The notes beneath the pieces were generated by a model that was not told the DNA's origin, searched no databases, and saw nothing but the letters and a program-made list of their open reading frames with translations. A DNA stretch of 64,000 bases from Pseudomonadota bacterium (GTDB lineage Bacteria > Bdellovibrionota_B > Oligoflexia > Oligoflexales > CAIYRB01), in assembly GCA_026390435.1 (NCBI GenBank), contig JAPLFY010000113.1, forward strand, positions 58,717 through 122,716, read 5' to 3'. This document shows positions 34,815 to 43,381 of the stretch, one piece after another (within the stretch, counting starts at the first letter, position 1; each line of letters begins with the position of its first letter). The translations under genes and the position numbers were made by a program.

Positions 34815-35700
34815 AGGTAAGGTCCGTAAGTAAATTAACCAATAGATATGTGCAGGCGAATACCAGGACGCACCCTTGTACCAAGGGGTAGTCGCGGTTG
34901 TTGATGCCGTCGAGGATGAGGGTGCCGAGGCCTGGCCAGTCAAAAATACGCTCCGTAATGATTGCGCCCGTGAGCAGTACCCCAAATTGTAAACCAACAA
35001 CAGTGATCAGCGGTAGGGCTGCATTTCGGAGTACATGTTTTAGAACGACGGTTGACTCCTTGTTGCCTTTAGCGCGGGCTGTTCGAGCATAATCTTCGCG
35101 CATGTGATCAAGCATGGAATTACGCGTCATGCGGCTTAGAATGGCGGCCAGGGCGATGCCCAAGGTCAGTGCTGGAAGGATATATGAACTCAAAGAGCTG
35201 CGTTCTGAAACCGGTAGCCAGCCGAGGTTAAGCGAAAACACGAGCACTAGCATAGGCCCAAGCCAGAAATTTGGAATGGCAATGCCAGTCATCGCTAGGG
35301 TCATCGCAGCATAGTCAATCGGCGTTCCGGCGCGCAGGGCGCTTATGATGCCAAGCGGCAGACTAATGCTGAGTGCCACTAGCAATGCCAAGATGGCTAA
35401 TTGTGCAGTTGGCAGCCATCTTGCGGAAATTAATGCGGCAACTGGTTTGTTGTAAATCAAAGAGGTGCCGAGATCGCCCTGGATGACATGGACGATATAA
35501 GTCCAAAGTTGTTCGATAAATGGCCTATCTAACCCCATAGTGGCGTGAAGCTGCGCTTTGTCGGCTGCTGTAGCGTACGGCCCGAGTATTGCGTCCGCGG
35601 GGTCGCCGGGTACGATATGAATGAGTAACGCGACTACAGTTAAGACCCCAAGTGCAACGGGGACTAACATGAGTAGTCGTCGCAGTAAGAATGTCAGCAT
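34777..35700 (-). CDS. Oligopeptide/dipeptide ABC transporter permease, DppB type
   Basis: This is a 307-residue permease that starts with the typical MLTFLLRRLLMLVPVALGVLTVVALLIHIVPGDPAD. Six membrane segments are visible, and the EAA motif is EDYARTARAKGNKESTVVLKHVLRNAALPLI. It forms the heterodimeric channel with the DppC-type protein. It follows the binding-protein gene by 18 bp and overlaps the next permease gene. Confidence 0.93.
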   Translation of the reverse strand: MLTFLLRRLLMLVPVALGVLTVVALLIHIVPGDPADAILGPYATAADKAQLHATMGLDRPFIEQLWTYIVHVIQGDLGTSLIYNKPVAALISARWLPTAQLAILALLVALSISLPLGIISALRAGTPIDYAAMTLAMTGIAIPNFWLGPMLVLVFSLNLGWLPVSERSSLSSYILPALTLGIALAAILSRMTRNSMLDHMREDYARTARAKGNKESTVVLKHVLRNAALPLITVVGLQFGVLLTGAIITERIFDWPGLGTLILDGINNRDYPLVQGCVLVFACTYLLVNLLTDLTYAIVDPRIQVGN

Positions 35701-35718
35701 GAGCTGGTCTCCGGCATG

Positions 35719-37245
35719 TTACTCCTTAGCGGCCCGCGCTAACGACTGTAAGCGCCCGTCAGCAAAGACTTCGAATCCTTCGACCCGTTTGTTAACCACA
35801 GCAAACACATCTTCGTGCCAAAGAAATACGTAGGGAGCTTCGTCGGCGACAATGCGCTCGGCCTCTGCATAAATTTTCGTGCGCTTGTTTATATCTGTTT
35901 CAAGGACGCCAGCCGCCAGCACATCATCCAAGGCAGCTGAGGAAAACCAGCCACGATTCCCTCCGTTGGGGGGGAAGCTACTGGTGGCAAAAGCGAAGCG
36001 ATAGATGTCTGGATCCTTGAAGCCAACCCAAGACAGGCTCCACAGATCGACGCGCCCATGGTCAACATCGGCCTTAAAACGTCCCCATTCGAGAGTCTCA
36101 ACTTTGATGGCAATGCCAACGCGTCGCAGTTCTGCAGCGATGGCCTTGGCCACGATGACCCGAGTTTGATCAGTAGTAGTCTTGTAACTTAAGGTAAACC
36201 GGATGCCCGAAGGATCGGGTGTATAGCCAGCTTGATCGAGAAGTTTTTTTGCCTTCTCGATATCGTAAGTCAGACTTGCGAGGTGCGGAGCATGAAATGG
36301 ATCGCTGTTAGTTAAGAGAGTGTCGGCGTTGGTGGTCATTCCATCAAGGACGTATTTCGCTATCTTTTCTTTGTCAATCGCATGGGAAATGGCTTGGCGG
36401 ACGAGTTTTGTGCCCAGGATGGGGTGGCGCATATTGAAGCCGAGGTAGCTGGTATTTAGGCCCGGGCGACGCATGATCGAGAGCTCAGGTCGGTCGCGTC
36501 CAATGATGCTAAGTTTGTCCCGGCTTATCAGATTTTGAACCATGTCTACTTCGCCGGCAGCTAGCTTGGCGTAGCGAGTGTTCTCGTCCTTTACGATTTT
36601 TAGGATGATGCCCCGGAGTTTTGGTGCGGGTCCTAAGCTATAGCGGGGATTGGCGGCAAGTTCGACCGCTTGGTTACTGGCCGACTTGAGAGTGAAAGGT
36701 CCGCAGCCACTGACGATATCTTTATCAGTGATCATTGGTCCAGAAGCTAAAGCGCCAGGTAAAATGCCCACCGCGAGATTGGCGACAAAACTAGCATCCG
36801 GAGTCTGCAGTTTTATCGTAACTTGGTTCGGTCCACTTGTTGTGATGGTTTTTAGATTTTTGAAAGCACTCTTTCGCGGGGCTTTGCTCTCAGGTTTTTG
36901 GAAATAACTATAGGTGGCAACCACATCAGCGGCGGTCACCGGTGTATTGTCCGCAAACAAGACGTTTGGACGTAAGTTTACTTTTAGAGTCGTGCTGTCA
37001 GTCCACTCCCAGCTCGCGGCCAAGCCTGGGCCTATGTGGCCGTCACGATCGAATGTAACGAGCGAGCAGTGTAGCAGCTCCTCGAGGTACTGACTGTTGG
37101 CATCCACAGCGTAGCGAGGGTCCAGCGTCCGGGGCTCGGCTTCCCAAGCGAGGCTAAGTGTGGCGCTGCCGGGCGCAGGATTGGCCTGGCTCACGGTTGC
37201 CAGTAGTAGTGGGGCGATAGCCCTGGCGGCACGCAAAAGGGACAA
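35719..37245 (-). CDS. Periplasmic peptide-binding protein (SBP_bac_5)
   Basis: This is a 508-residue extracellular solute-binding protein of family 5, which delivers oligopeptides, dipeptides or related solutes to the two permeases. The start is TTG at 37245, with GAGAGG about 5 nt upstream, leading straight into a signal peptide (RAIAPLLLATVSQANP). Family signatures include LSLAWEAEPRTLDPRYAVD, GLAASWEWTDSTTLKVNLRPNVLFADNTPVTAADVV and the C-terminal DEAPYVFLWHEDVFAVV. It is first in its operon. No DppD/DppF ATPase gene follows the permeases, so ATPases must be encoded elsewhere. Confidence 0.94.
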   Translation of the reverse strand: MSLLRAARAIAPLLLATVSQANPAPGSATLSLAWEAEPRTLDPRYAVDANSQYLEELLHCSLVTFDRDGHIGPGLAASWEWTDSTTLKVNLRPNVLFADNTPVTAADVVATYSYFQKPESKAPRKSAFKNLKTITTSGPNQVTIKLQTPDASFVANLAVGILPGALASGPMITDKDIVSGCGPFTLKSASNQAVELAANPRYSLGPAPKLRGIILKIVKDENTRYAKLAAGEVDMVQNLISRDKLSIIGRDRPELSIMRRPGLNTSYLGFNMRHPILGTKLVRQAISHAIDKEKIAKYVLDGMTTNADTLLTNSDPFHAPHLASLTYDIEKAKKLLDQAGYTPDPSGIRFTLSYKTTTDQTRVIVAKAIAAELRRVGIAIKVETLEWGRFKADVDHGRVDLWSLSWVGFKDPDIYRFAFATSSFPPNGGNRGWFSSAALDDVLAAGVLETDINKRTKIYAEAERIVADEAPYVFLWHEDVFAVVNKRVEGFEVFADGRLQSLARAAKE

Positions 37246-37506
37246 GGAAACCTCTCAGAATTGATGTGATTTTACCGAGAATAGCAGCACCCTGCGGCGA
37301 AGTCCACGGCGGTCAGTCGGGGCACTTCTGGCACAAACGTCCGAATGACCCGGTGGTTGCCAATGTCAGCTGCAAGTCATTTTCTCCACCCTGAGCAAAT
37401 CGCCTTGACTTGGTCCGCACAAATGAGGCAAACCAGGCATTCACACACTTGCCTTCGTTATCGCGTCCTATAACTGAGCACCACATTGCACGAGAGATCG
37501 CTATTC

Positions 37507-38178
37507 ATGGAACGAGTGAAAAAGACGCGCCGTAGTGAGCCCGTAACTGCTCATGCTGAGCCGGTTGAAGACGTGGTTAATACTGCAGCGGGTGGGGAAC
37601 TATCCGTCAGTGCTGAGGTGGCATCCGACGCTGAATTCAATACTGAAGCCAATACTGGAGTCAACGTCAGCCAAGTCGACGATGACGAACAGTCTGATGA
37701 CCCAATGGATGTGCTAGTCCAGGGCATGCCGCAAATTTCGCGTGATTTGCCCCTGACTGTTAAGATATCTCGCCAATTGCACTCTAAGTTGGCGCGGTCG
37801 GCACAAGATGAGGGCGTAAGCCTGGAAGCACTGGTCCAAGAGCTTTTAGCGGAAGGTACGACTCTGCGCGCTTGGGAGATTATCGAGCGCAAGCATGCGA
37901 TGCGTGGATCAGCGAATACGCAGCCACCAGCGCCCATGGGTGGCAATCGTAATTTTAACGGTAACTACGGTAGCGGTAATAGCCGTCATGCTGGCGGTAA
38001 TCGTGCTGGCGGCAACAGCGGTAACGTGGGAAGCGGTGGTAACAGCTCAAGGCATAGCCCTGGGCATAGTAATAACCGTGGCCCAAGTTCTAGCCGGGTT
38101 CCGTCCAATAACGCTTGGATGGAAGACAAAGCGGCTTTTCTTGAGTACGTGCGCAATCAGGAAAAACGTCGTCGCTGA
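37507..38178 (+). CDS. Ribbon-helix-helix-like protein with Asn/Gly-rich linker
   Basis: This is a 223-residue cytoplasmic protein. Residues about 1-75 are acidic and probably disordered. Residues about 78-125 (LPLTVKISRQLHSKLARSAQDEGVSLEALVQELLAEG) match an Arc/HicB-type ribbon-helix-helix: a strand, then two helices with the turn GVSLEALV. A long Gly/Asn/Ser/His-rich stretch follows (about 140-205), ending in a charged helix (MEDKAAFLEYVRNQEKRRR). The linker and basic end suggest RNA or DNA binding with assembly properties. An in-frame TTG at 37486 is a weaker start. The divergent gap to the binding-protein gene (37246-37506) probably holds both promoters; no clear -35/-10 pair was seen. 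Confidence 0.75.
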   Translation: MERVKKTRRSEPVTAHAEPVEDVVNTAAGGELSVSAEVASDAEFNTEANTGVNVSQVDDDEQSDDPMDVLVQGMPQISRDLPLTVKISRQLHSKLARSAQDEGVSLEALVQELLAEGTTLRAWEIIERKHAMRGSANTQPPAPMGGNRNFNGNYGSGNSRHAGGNRAGGNSGNVGSGGNSSRHSPGHSNNRGPSSSRVPSNNAWMEDKAAFLEYVRNQEKRRR

Positions 38179-38205
38179 GTTGTCCTCAGCTACTTTCTTA
38201 GCAGC

Positions 38206-39168
38206 TTATTTGCCAGCTAAAGTCGGCATACTGGGATCCTTTGCGAGGTCGATGGCCTTTGCCAGGGTGCGGTATACGAATAATTCATAACGCAAAAATA
38301 AGTCTACTTGTCCGCCGTTTGCGGCGATGCGACCTGTTTTTTTGGGTGAGTCCTCGTTGCTGGCGTAGGCAAATCTTTTAGCTGACTCTAGTTCAAGGCA
38401 GTAGGCGTAGGTACCTTGACTCCAAAAGGCCCAATCTTCAAACGCACCGCCATCACCGAGATCGGCGCCGTTTTTTACTTGGTAACCAGGAAGTGCTGCC
38501 GTCTGAGTTGTTAAAACGTTCATCCAGCGCCGATAGGCGTTCACTTTTGTGCTGTCGATCTTAGTGCCGTGAGCCCTGATCACTTCAGGGGCTGAAGGGC
38601 CAACGACCCAGTTAACGTATCCATGGACGTCAATGGCAGCCGTGTAGTGCCTTTTGGCGAACAAACGACGAATGGCCTGTGTCTCTGCCTCGCTGAATTT
38701 CTCGGCCCCCGGATTCTCGCGACTTATACCCCAGAGAATACCGAAATTGCGATTCAAGTTGACGCCGCGGATGTTGGAACGTGTGCCGTTGCTATGACCA
38801 TCTGGATTGGCGTAGGGAAGGAAATCAAATGCGACATTTTGATTGGATAGCTGGTTTAGTGGGCTCTCACCGCGAGCGAATCGTCCTGCCAGCCAAAGTA
38901 CAAATTTTGAAGCTTCGCCCTCGTTACCATGGAGTCCACCTTGGATGAGTAAGCGAGGCGTGTTTTTGTTAAGTGCTGCTTTTGGTTCGAATGAGATGAC
39001 TTGCAGGTCTCTGCCGCTGGTACTGCGCGCCGAGGGATCTCCAGTCAATTGTGCAATGGATTGCGTGCTTGGGGTAGCATTTAGGTTTACTACATTATCA
39101 GCGCGGACTGGGGCGCTATAAATGGCAGCAATAGATATGACAGCAGACGACAACAGCTTCAGCGACAT
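38206..39168 (-). CDS. Secreted M14-family zinc carboxypeptidase
   Basis: This is a 320-residue periplasmic peptidase. The signal peptide (LKLLSSAVISIAAIYSAPVRAD) follows ATG 39168, which has GGAG 9 nt upstream. Zinc ligands are His and Glu in QGGLHGNEGE (near 79 and 82) and His in AIDVHGYVNW (near 181). PYANPDGHSNGTRSNIRGVNLNRNF carries the substrate-carboxylate Arg/Asn region, and the catalytic Glu is in CLELES near 259. It resembles M14 enzymes that trim peptidoglycan peptides or oligopeptides, like MpaA or Csd4, but the substrate is not certain. The gene lies about 185 bp downstream of a structured leader that ends in a terminator. Confidence 0.9.
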   Translation of the reverse strand: MSLKLLSSAVISIAAIYSAPVRADNVVNLNATPSTQSIAQLTGDPSARSTSGRDLQVISFEPKAALNKNTPRLLIQGGLHGNEGEASKFVLWLAGRFARGESPLNQLSNQNVAFDFLPYANPDGHSNGTRSNIRGVNLNRNFGILWGISRENPGAEKFSEAETQAIRRLFAKRHYTAAIDVHGYVNWVVGPSAPEVIRAHGTKIDSTKVNAYRRWMNVLTTQTAALPGYQVKNGADLGDGGAFEDWAFWSQGTYAYCLELESAKRFAYASNEDSPKKTGRIAANGGQVDLFLRYELFVYRTLAKAIDLAKDPSMPTLAGK

Positions 39169-39352
39169 CAAGAGGAGCTCCGGGACAGCAGGGGGAAGCA
39201 CGACGCAGGTGCGTGGTGCTAAGTCTCCCTTGTGCAAGGGTTGCTCCAAGAGTTAGCTGGCTAAAATCAATGTTATTTTTTTTCATCTGGAAGCGTTTTG
39301 TGTGCAGCTTACCGATGACTGTATAAACTTTTGACAGTTTATTTTTAGGGCG

Positions 39353-39401
39353 AAAAAAAACCGGCACCCTTGATCACATATTCGGAAAAGGAGGTGCCGG
39401 T
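39353..39401 (-). terminator. Intrinsic terminator of the leader RNA
   Basis: A 9-bp perfect stem ACCGGCACC/GGTGCCGGT with a 24-nt loop is followed by TTTTTTTT on the minus strand. Confidence 0.85.
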
Positions 39402-39433
39402 CCGCTCGAAGGTAAATACACCGTTAGCATGTG

Positions 39434-39484
39434 CTAACAGGCACCCACCTCCGCGCTACTGGGATAATGTCTTGTCGTACCCAA
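39434..39484 (-). CDS. Putative 16-aa leader peptide
   Basis: TTG at 39484 lies 8 nt from AAGGAGG, an optimal distance, and opens a frame reading MGTTRHYPSSAEVGAC before TAG. An ATG at 39490 is in frame but overlaps the ribosome-binding site. The stop codon lies in a 7-bp hairpin. There is no run of one amino acid as in classical amino-acid attenuators. Confidence 0.4.
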   Translation of the reverse strand: MGTTRHYPSSAEVGAC

Positions 39485-39707
39485 CAGCATCACCTCCTTT
39501 CCTAGGCATCTAGCCCATCAGGACTGCTACCGAGCAGGCCCTGTAATACAAGTTTAGCAGAAATTTAAACTTCACATAATTAATTTTTGTCGCAAAAGCC
39601 CTGCCTGCGTCGGGATGGGTTGCGTCTCATGGCCAAGTTGCATATGCTGGAAATAGCAGAAAAAAATACGGTTTATGATTATCAGTGTCAGCGAAGGAGA
39701 GCGAAAT

Positions 39708-39989
39708 ATGGCCTACTTCAACGACAGAGATCTCATCGACAGGGGCAATACGACCGGGGTCAATTGCGCGCGAAAACTCATCCCGCTGGGTGGTGCTCAC
39801 GCCTGGCCTTTCGCTAGCTGCCGGCGTTACTTACCTTGGTATTACTCTTCACTTTTGGTGAGTGGTAGGCAGCCTATCATGTCTCTGCCAGCGCCAGTAA
39901 CGGAGGCGACTCGAAGCGGGCCTCAACGTGGCAAAGCCAATGCCGTAAGAATGAAGCTGCGCCCTGTAACTGTGATGGAAACGAAATGA
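39708..39989 (+). CDS. Possible small protein (93 aa)
   Basis: An open frame starts at ATG 39708 with AAGGAGAG 7 nt upstream. The product (AYFNDRDLIDRGNTTGVNCARK to VRMKLRPVTVMETK) has no recognised domain, signal peptide or TM segment. Its last 67 bp overlap the 3' end of the convergent phosphopantetheinyl transferase gene. The strong ribosome-binding site argues for it, and the overlap and unusual composition argue against. Confidence 0.35.
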   Translation: MAYFNDRDLIDRGNTTGVNCARKLIPLGGAHAWPFASCRRYLPWYYSSLLVSGRQPIMSLPAPVTEATRSGPQRGKANAVRMKLRPVTVMETK

Positions 39990-40624
39990 CCACTGACAAT
40001 TGTGCCTGATGGCGTAGTTGGAGTGGTGTCGACGAGTACGCGTGCACTAATTTTGCCGCGCGTAGTCATGTTGTCGACGTGAGTCACTGTGAGAGATTCA
40101 ACCGCAGCATCGAGAAAATAAAAATGTCGTTTACCTAGCGGGAAATGAGCTTTAAATAGCGCTTCTTTGAAGCCGAAAAGCACTGTCAGAGCGGCATTGA
40201 AGGTCCATCCGTGAGTTGCTGCAAACGTCTGTAGAAGCGCTAGTTCCGCTTCATTACTCAGGCGTGAGGCGAATTCAGGACGCATACGGTTAGGATCTTC
40301 GGCGTCGATTCCGACGCTTAGCCATTGCTCGGATGGCAGAAGGGCCACGCCAACGAAGCCATCTTTATGAGTGATAGAGCCAGTCCATTGAACGGGCCAG
40401 GTTGGCGCACCATGCTCATCCTGGAGGAGCGACTCTGTGGTGCCGGTTAAGCGGCGAATTAAATAGCGGCTCCGCAGAAATTCTTCACGCCGCCGCTGTG
40501 CCTTAAAAACTGATCCTTTTCCCCATTCGTCCTCGGATAGGATGTATCTGAGGACTGGCTCAGTGACATTCACCGTGGGGGCAAGCCAATGAATGGGAAC
40601 TGGTCCGCAATAAATAAGGGTCAC
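39923..40624 (-). CDS. 4'-phosphopantetheinyl transferase (Sfp/EntD type)
   Basis: This is a 233-residue enzyme that transfers phosphopantetheine from CoA to carrier-protein domains. The signatures are GSITHKDGFVGVALLP, the magnesium-binding VGIDAEDPNRM and FGFKEALFKAHFP (the WxxKEA-type motif). It resembles EntD-like enzymes of secondary metabolism rather than AcpS, yet no NRPS or PKS genes lie in the window. The GTG start overlaps the oligoribonuclease stop as GTGA, so the two are coupled. Confidence 0.92.
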   Translation of the reverse strand: MTLIYCGPVPIHWLAPTVNVTEPVLRYILSEDEWGKGSVFKAQRRREEFLRSRYLIRRLTGTTESLLQDEHGAPTWPVQWTGSITHKDGFVGVALLPSEQWLSVGIDAEDPNRMRPEFASRLSNEAELALLQTFAATHGWTFNAALTVLFGFKEALFKAHFPLGKRHFYFLDAAVESLTVTHVDNMTTRGKISARVLVDTTPTTPSGTIVSGHFVSITVTGRSFILTALALPR

Positions 40625-41220
40625 TCGCTCTTGCCCTCAATCACGTCGCGGAAAAATGTGCTCCGGTAGAATTTCAATTCATCGAGGCTTTCTCTGATGT
40701 CATCAAGCGCTCTGTGAGCACCTTTAGGCTTTTTAAATTTTTGATTTGGGTACCATCGGCTAGCTAATTCTTTGATCGTACTTACGTCAACTAGACGGTA
40801 GTGCAGATAATCGTCGAGTTTTTGCATGTGACGCACGATGAAACGGCGGTCCTGCCACACTGAGTTGCCGCAAAGTGGGCTTTCTTTCGGATTGCAATGC
40901 ATGCGGATGAAATCGAGTGTCTTTTGTTCAGCCTCGGCTAAGGTGACTGTCGATGCTAAGACCTTCGCCCAGAGACCTGATTTGCTGTGGTGTTCCCGAT
41001 TCCAATCATCCATTTTGTCAAATCGCTCTGGGGGCTGTTTTATAGCGAGCTCTGGCCCCTCTGCTATGACGTTGAGTTGGCTGTCGGTAATCAGTGTCGC
41101 GATCTCAATAATTGCGTCTGTTTCGGGATTAAGCCCCGTCATCTCTAGGTCTATCCAAACGAGGTTACTGGTCGGCTTGCTGTTTACCTCTGACGCTTTT
41201 CCACTGTCCTGGTTCGCCAC
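40621..41220 (-). CDS. orn: Oligoribonuclease
   Basis: This is a 199-residue DEDDh 3'-5' exonuclease that clears dinucleotides such as pGpG from c-di-GMP turnover and RNA decay. Motifs are WIDLEMTGLNPETDAIIEIA (Exo I), NREHHSKSGL, CGNSVWQDRRFI (Exo II) and GAHRALDDIRESLDELKFYR (Exo III His-Asp). The GTG at 41220 was chosen because CGGAGG is 6 nt upstream; an in-frame TTG at 41247 adds nine unneeded residues. Its product degrades the c-di-GMP breakdown dinucleotide, and a PilZ c-di-GMP receptor gene lies 2 kb away. Confidence 0.95.
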   Translation of the reverse strand: MANQDSGKASEVNSKPTSNLVWIDLEMTGLNPETDAIIEIATLITDSQLNVIAEGPELAIKQPPERFDKMDDWNREHHSKSGLWAKVLASTVTLAEAEQKTLDFIRMHCNPKESPLCGNSVWQDRRFIVRHMQKLDDYLHYRLVDVSTIKELASRWYPNQKFKKPKGAHRALDDIRESLDELKFYRSTFFRDVIEGKSE

Positions 41221-41256
41221 TAGATACCTCCGAGGATTCGCTACCAAGACAAAAAT

Positions 41257-41973
41257 CTATGGGGTTGGCAGCGAAAATGCAAATATCCTTTGGCGGAGGC
41301 TGATCCACTCCAGCATGGAATTTGTTGTGACTTGATTCACTAACAGTTTAGCGGCGGGGTCAGCTGCGATCGCTGTCATCGTGTCTTGTTCCTTCAAAGC
41401 CGGTACTTTGTATATTTGCCAGCTTGAGCCAAGGGCCTGGGGCTGTTCGGCCCCGTATTCTGAAACAAAACCATACAGATCGGCGGGGCTAGTGCCAGGA
41501 GTCGGCTGTATCAGCAAGGTTCCAGGTTGATAGCCGAAGCTTTGGGGGTATTTTGTGTCCTCTGGTAAAATGCCAATATGGCGGTTCGCCAGTTTCCACT
41601 TAGCTGGATCAATGGCTATGTAGGCAACGATTGCGCCTCCCTCCCAGTAAAATACAGCCCTCGCTTGGGTGGAGGCGGGACTGGTGTCGGGCACAGCCAA
41701 CCAAAATTCGATATCGCCGCTTTTGGGCATTGCAGTGCCAGCCGCGACAAACCAACGTTCCAGGGCAGCGAGCAAGTCTTGGCGGAATTTGTCCTTTTCG
41801 TAGGTCTGATCCTTACCCAAGATCGTGAAGGTATAATGAGTGTCGCTTTCGCAGGCCTCTACTGGAGCGGGCGATACGTTGTGAGGTAGGCTTACGCACT
41901 CTGCAAATGCTGGTGTAGCTAGGGCTAGGCTCAAGTTTATTGCGACGGCGAAGGCAAGATTGGACATGGTCAT
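41257..41973 (-). CDS. Secreted hypothetical protein
   Basis: This is a 238-residue protein with a signal peptide (LAFAVAINLSLALATPAFAEC). The mature part begins with two Cys about 17 residues apart and then shows mixed alpha/beta sequence (GDIEFWLAVPDTSPASTQARAVFYWEGG; WQIYKVPALKEQDTM). No family is recognised. ATGs at 41973 and 41967 are both possible. It ends 36 bp before the orn start and may be co-transcribed with it. Confidence 0.7.
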   Translation of the reverse strand: MTMSNLAFAVAINLSLALATPAFAECVSLPHNVSPAPVEACESDTHYTFTILGKDQTYEKDKFRQDLLAALERWFVAAGTAMPKSGDIEFWLAVPDTSPASTQARAVFYWEGGAIVAYIAIDPAKWKLANRHIGILPEDTKYPQSFGYQPGTLLIQPTPGTSPADLYGFVSEYGAEQPQALGSSWQIYKVPALKEQDTMTAIAADPAAKLLVNQVTTNSMLEWISLRQRIFAFSLPTP

Positions 41974-42139
41974 AGACGGCGGGCTCCTGGCCAGAGTTAA
42001 GAACCGTCTAAGACATCGGCCTCCGCCTCTGTTTATTTAGGAAAAAAATATTAAAGCGCCTCAGTTCTCTTTTACTTCAGCGTGTTAGCGTTTTGATGAG
42101 GGTGGTGATTTAGATGAGGCGAGGTGGCTAGTGTAGGGG

Positions 42140-42169
42140 TGGACAAAGCTGAAATAGGTGACCTATGAT
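42140..42169 (+). promoter_or_regulatory. Sigma-70-like promoter for the DsbA-like gene
   Basis: TGGACA and TATGAT are separated by 18 bp. Transcription would start near 42176, about 57 nt before the chosen start codon, which supports ATG 42233 over the longer frame beginning at 42158. Confidence 0.5.
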
Positions 42170-42232
42170 AGAACTTTTACGGCATTTGGCCGAAGTCGGC
42201 TTCACTTTCTATGGACGGGGAGTTTCTCGCGG

Positions 42233-43345
42233 ATGGTAATTTTGAACAAAGCAGCACGCGCCTCTTTTTCTGGCCGCGCCGCCTGTATCGTTATGCTGGT
42301 CGGTGGGTTTCTGGCCACGAGCGTGGTGCGCGCCGAGGACAAAAACCAGCCGGCATTTAAAATCGCTGGCAAGGTGACGACGCTTGAAGAAGTGGCTCGC
42401 CAGGATCAGGCTTCTTTTTATGATCTAGAAAAAAAGCGCTTTGAGTTAGTCGAGCGCGTGGCAAAAGAGCAATATTTAGATCACTTTTGGCAGCAACGAG
42501 CGAAAGAAACCGGTAAGTCCGTCGCTGAAGCTCGCAAGATTTACGAAGAGAAAAACATTAAAGTTAGCGATCGCGAATTGCAGGAGACCTTGGATAAGTT
42601 CAAGGACCATCCATCTCTGGCGAAGCTGGAAAAGAAAGAGCAGGAACGTCAGGTCCGCGACTATCTTTTGGAACGTGGTCGGCGTGAGTTATTCGACGGT
42701 ATTGTCGAAGCGGGCTTGAAAAAAGGTGATCTTCTGATTGCCGTACAGCAACCAGAAGAACCAATCTATTCGGTGCCCGTCACTGCTGATGATGTGATGC
42801 GTTATGGACCGGAGCTAAATGACACCAAGCCATTTGGTTGTAAAGGTGATGATTGTACTATCACAATCATCGAATACTCTGAGTTTCAATGTCCGTTTTG
42901 CAGCCGAGTCCTACCTGATATGAAACGTATTTTGTCTGAATTCAAGGGCAAGATTCGTTGGACGGTGCGGGATTTTCCTCTTAGCTTCCATGATCGCGCA
43001 CGCCCAGCCGCTATCACGGCTAAATGTGCTGCGGAACAAGGCAAGTACTGGAATATGTACGGCATCCTGTTCGACAATCAGCGTAATCTAGCCGACGCTG
43101 ATTTGAAGTCCTACGCGGATAAAATTGGTCTGGACAAGAGTAAGTATGAGAAATGCGTCAGCAGCCCAGCGGCTGTTGAAGCTAAAATCGAACGCAACTT
43201 CCAGTCCGGTGTGGCTCTTGGTGTGTCGGGCACTCCAGCGTTTTTCATCAACGGTCGTCGTCTTTCCGGTGCTATGCCGTACTCGGAGTTCAAGCGCGTG
43301 ATCGACGATGAATTGTCCGGCAAGAAGCGCAAAGTGAAGTCTTAA
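42233..43345 (+). CDS. DsbA-like thiol-disulfide protein with SurA-like N-terminal helices
   Basis: This is a 370-residue periplasmic protein. The signal peptide (ACIVMLVGGFLATSVVRAED) is followed by about 130 residues of charged helices (EEVARQDQASFYDLEKKRFELVERVAKEQ onward) like the chaperone part of SurA/parvulin proteins. The thioredoxin_4/DsbA domain has active site CPFC (Cys220-Cys223) in EYSEFQCPFCSRVLPDM and the cis-Pro loop GVSGTPAFFINGRRL. This fusion suggests a thiol oxidase or reductase that also binds unfolded outer-membrane clients. A hairpin overlapping the PilZ ribosome-binding site follows the gene. Confidence 0.9.
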   Translation: MVILNKAARASFSGRAACIVMLVGGFLATSVVRAEDKNQPAFKIAGKVTTLEEVARQDQASFYDLEKKRFELVERVAKEQYLDHFWQQRAKETGKSVAEARKIYEEKNIKVSDRELQETLDKFKDHPSLAKLEKKEQERQVRDYLLERGRRELFDGIVEAGLKKGDLLIAVQQPEEPIYSVPVTADDVMRYGPELNDTKPFGCKGDDCTITIIEYSEFQCPFCSRVLPDMKRILSEFKGKIRWTVRDFPLSFHDRARPAAITAKCAAEQGKYWNMYGILFDNQRNLADADLKSYADKIGLDKSKYEKCVSSPAAVEAKIERNFQSGVALGVSGTPAFFINGRRLSGAMPYSEFKRVIDDELSGKKRKVKS

Positions 43346-43381
43346 TCATCTGTATTGATTGATTAAACTACAGAAGCCCTC

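Larger units (their letters stand above)
39353..39545 (-). ncRNA. Structured leader or small RNA with leader peptide and terminator
   Basis: In the 540-bp gene-poor stretch before the carboxypeptidase, the minus strand holds ordered RNA signals. First is a 5-bp hairpin (CTGCT/AGCAG). Then comes an unusually perfect ribosome-binding site AAGGAGGTGAT (39489-39499) and a 16-codon open frame. A 7-bp stem (39423-39438) spans that frame's stop codon. Last is a terminator: ACCGGCACC pairs with GGTGCCGGT, followed by eight T (39401-39353). A CACCTCCTTTTCC segment (39384-39395) could pair with the ribosome-binding site and overlaps the terminator's 5' arm, giving exclusive folds. It may be an attenuator for the carboxypeptidase or an independent RNA. 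The 5' end is approximate. Confidence 0.6.

Noticed and set aside
39489..39499. Plus-strand TCACCTCCTTTC resembling the 3' end of 16S rRNA
   Set aside because: No other 16S sequence surrounds it; it is explained as the complement of a perfect minus-strand ribosome-binding site.
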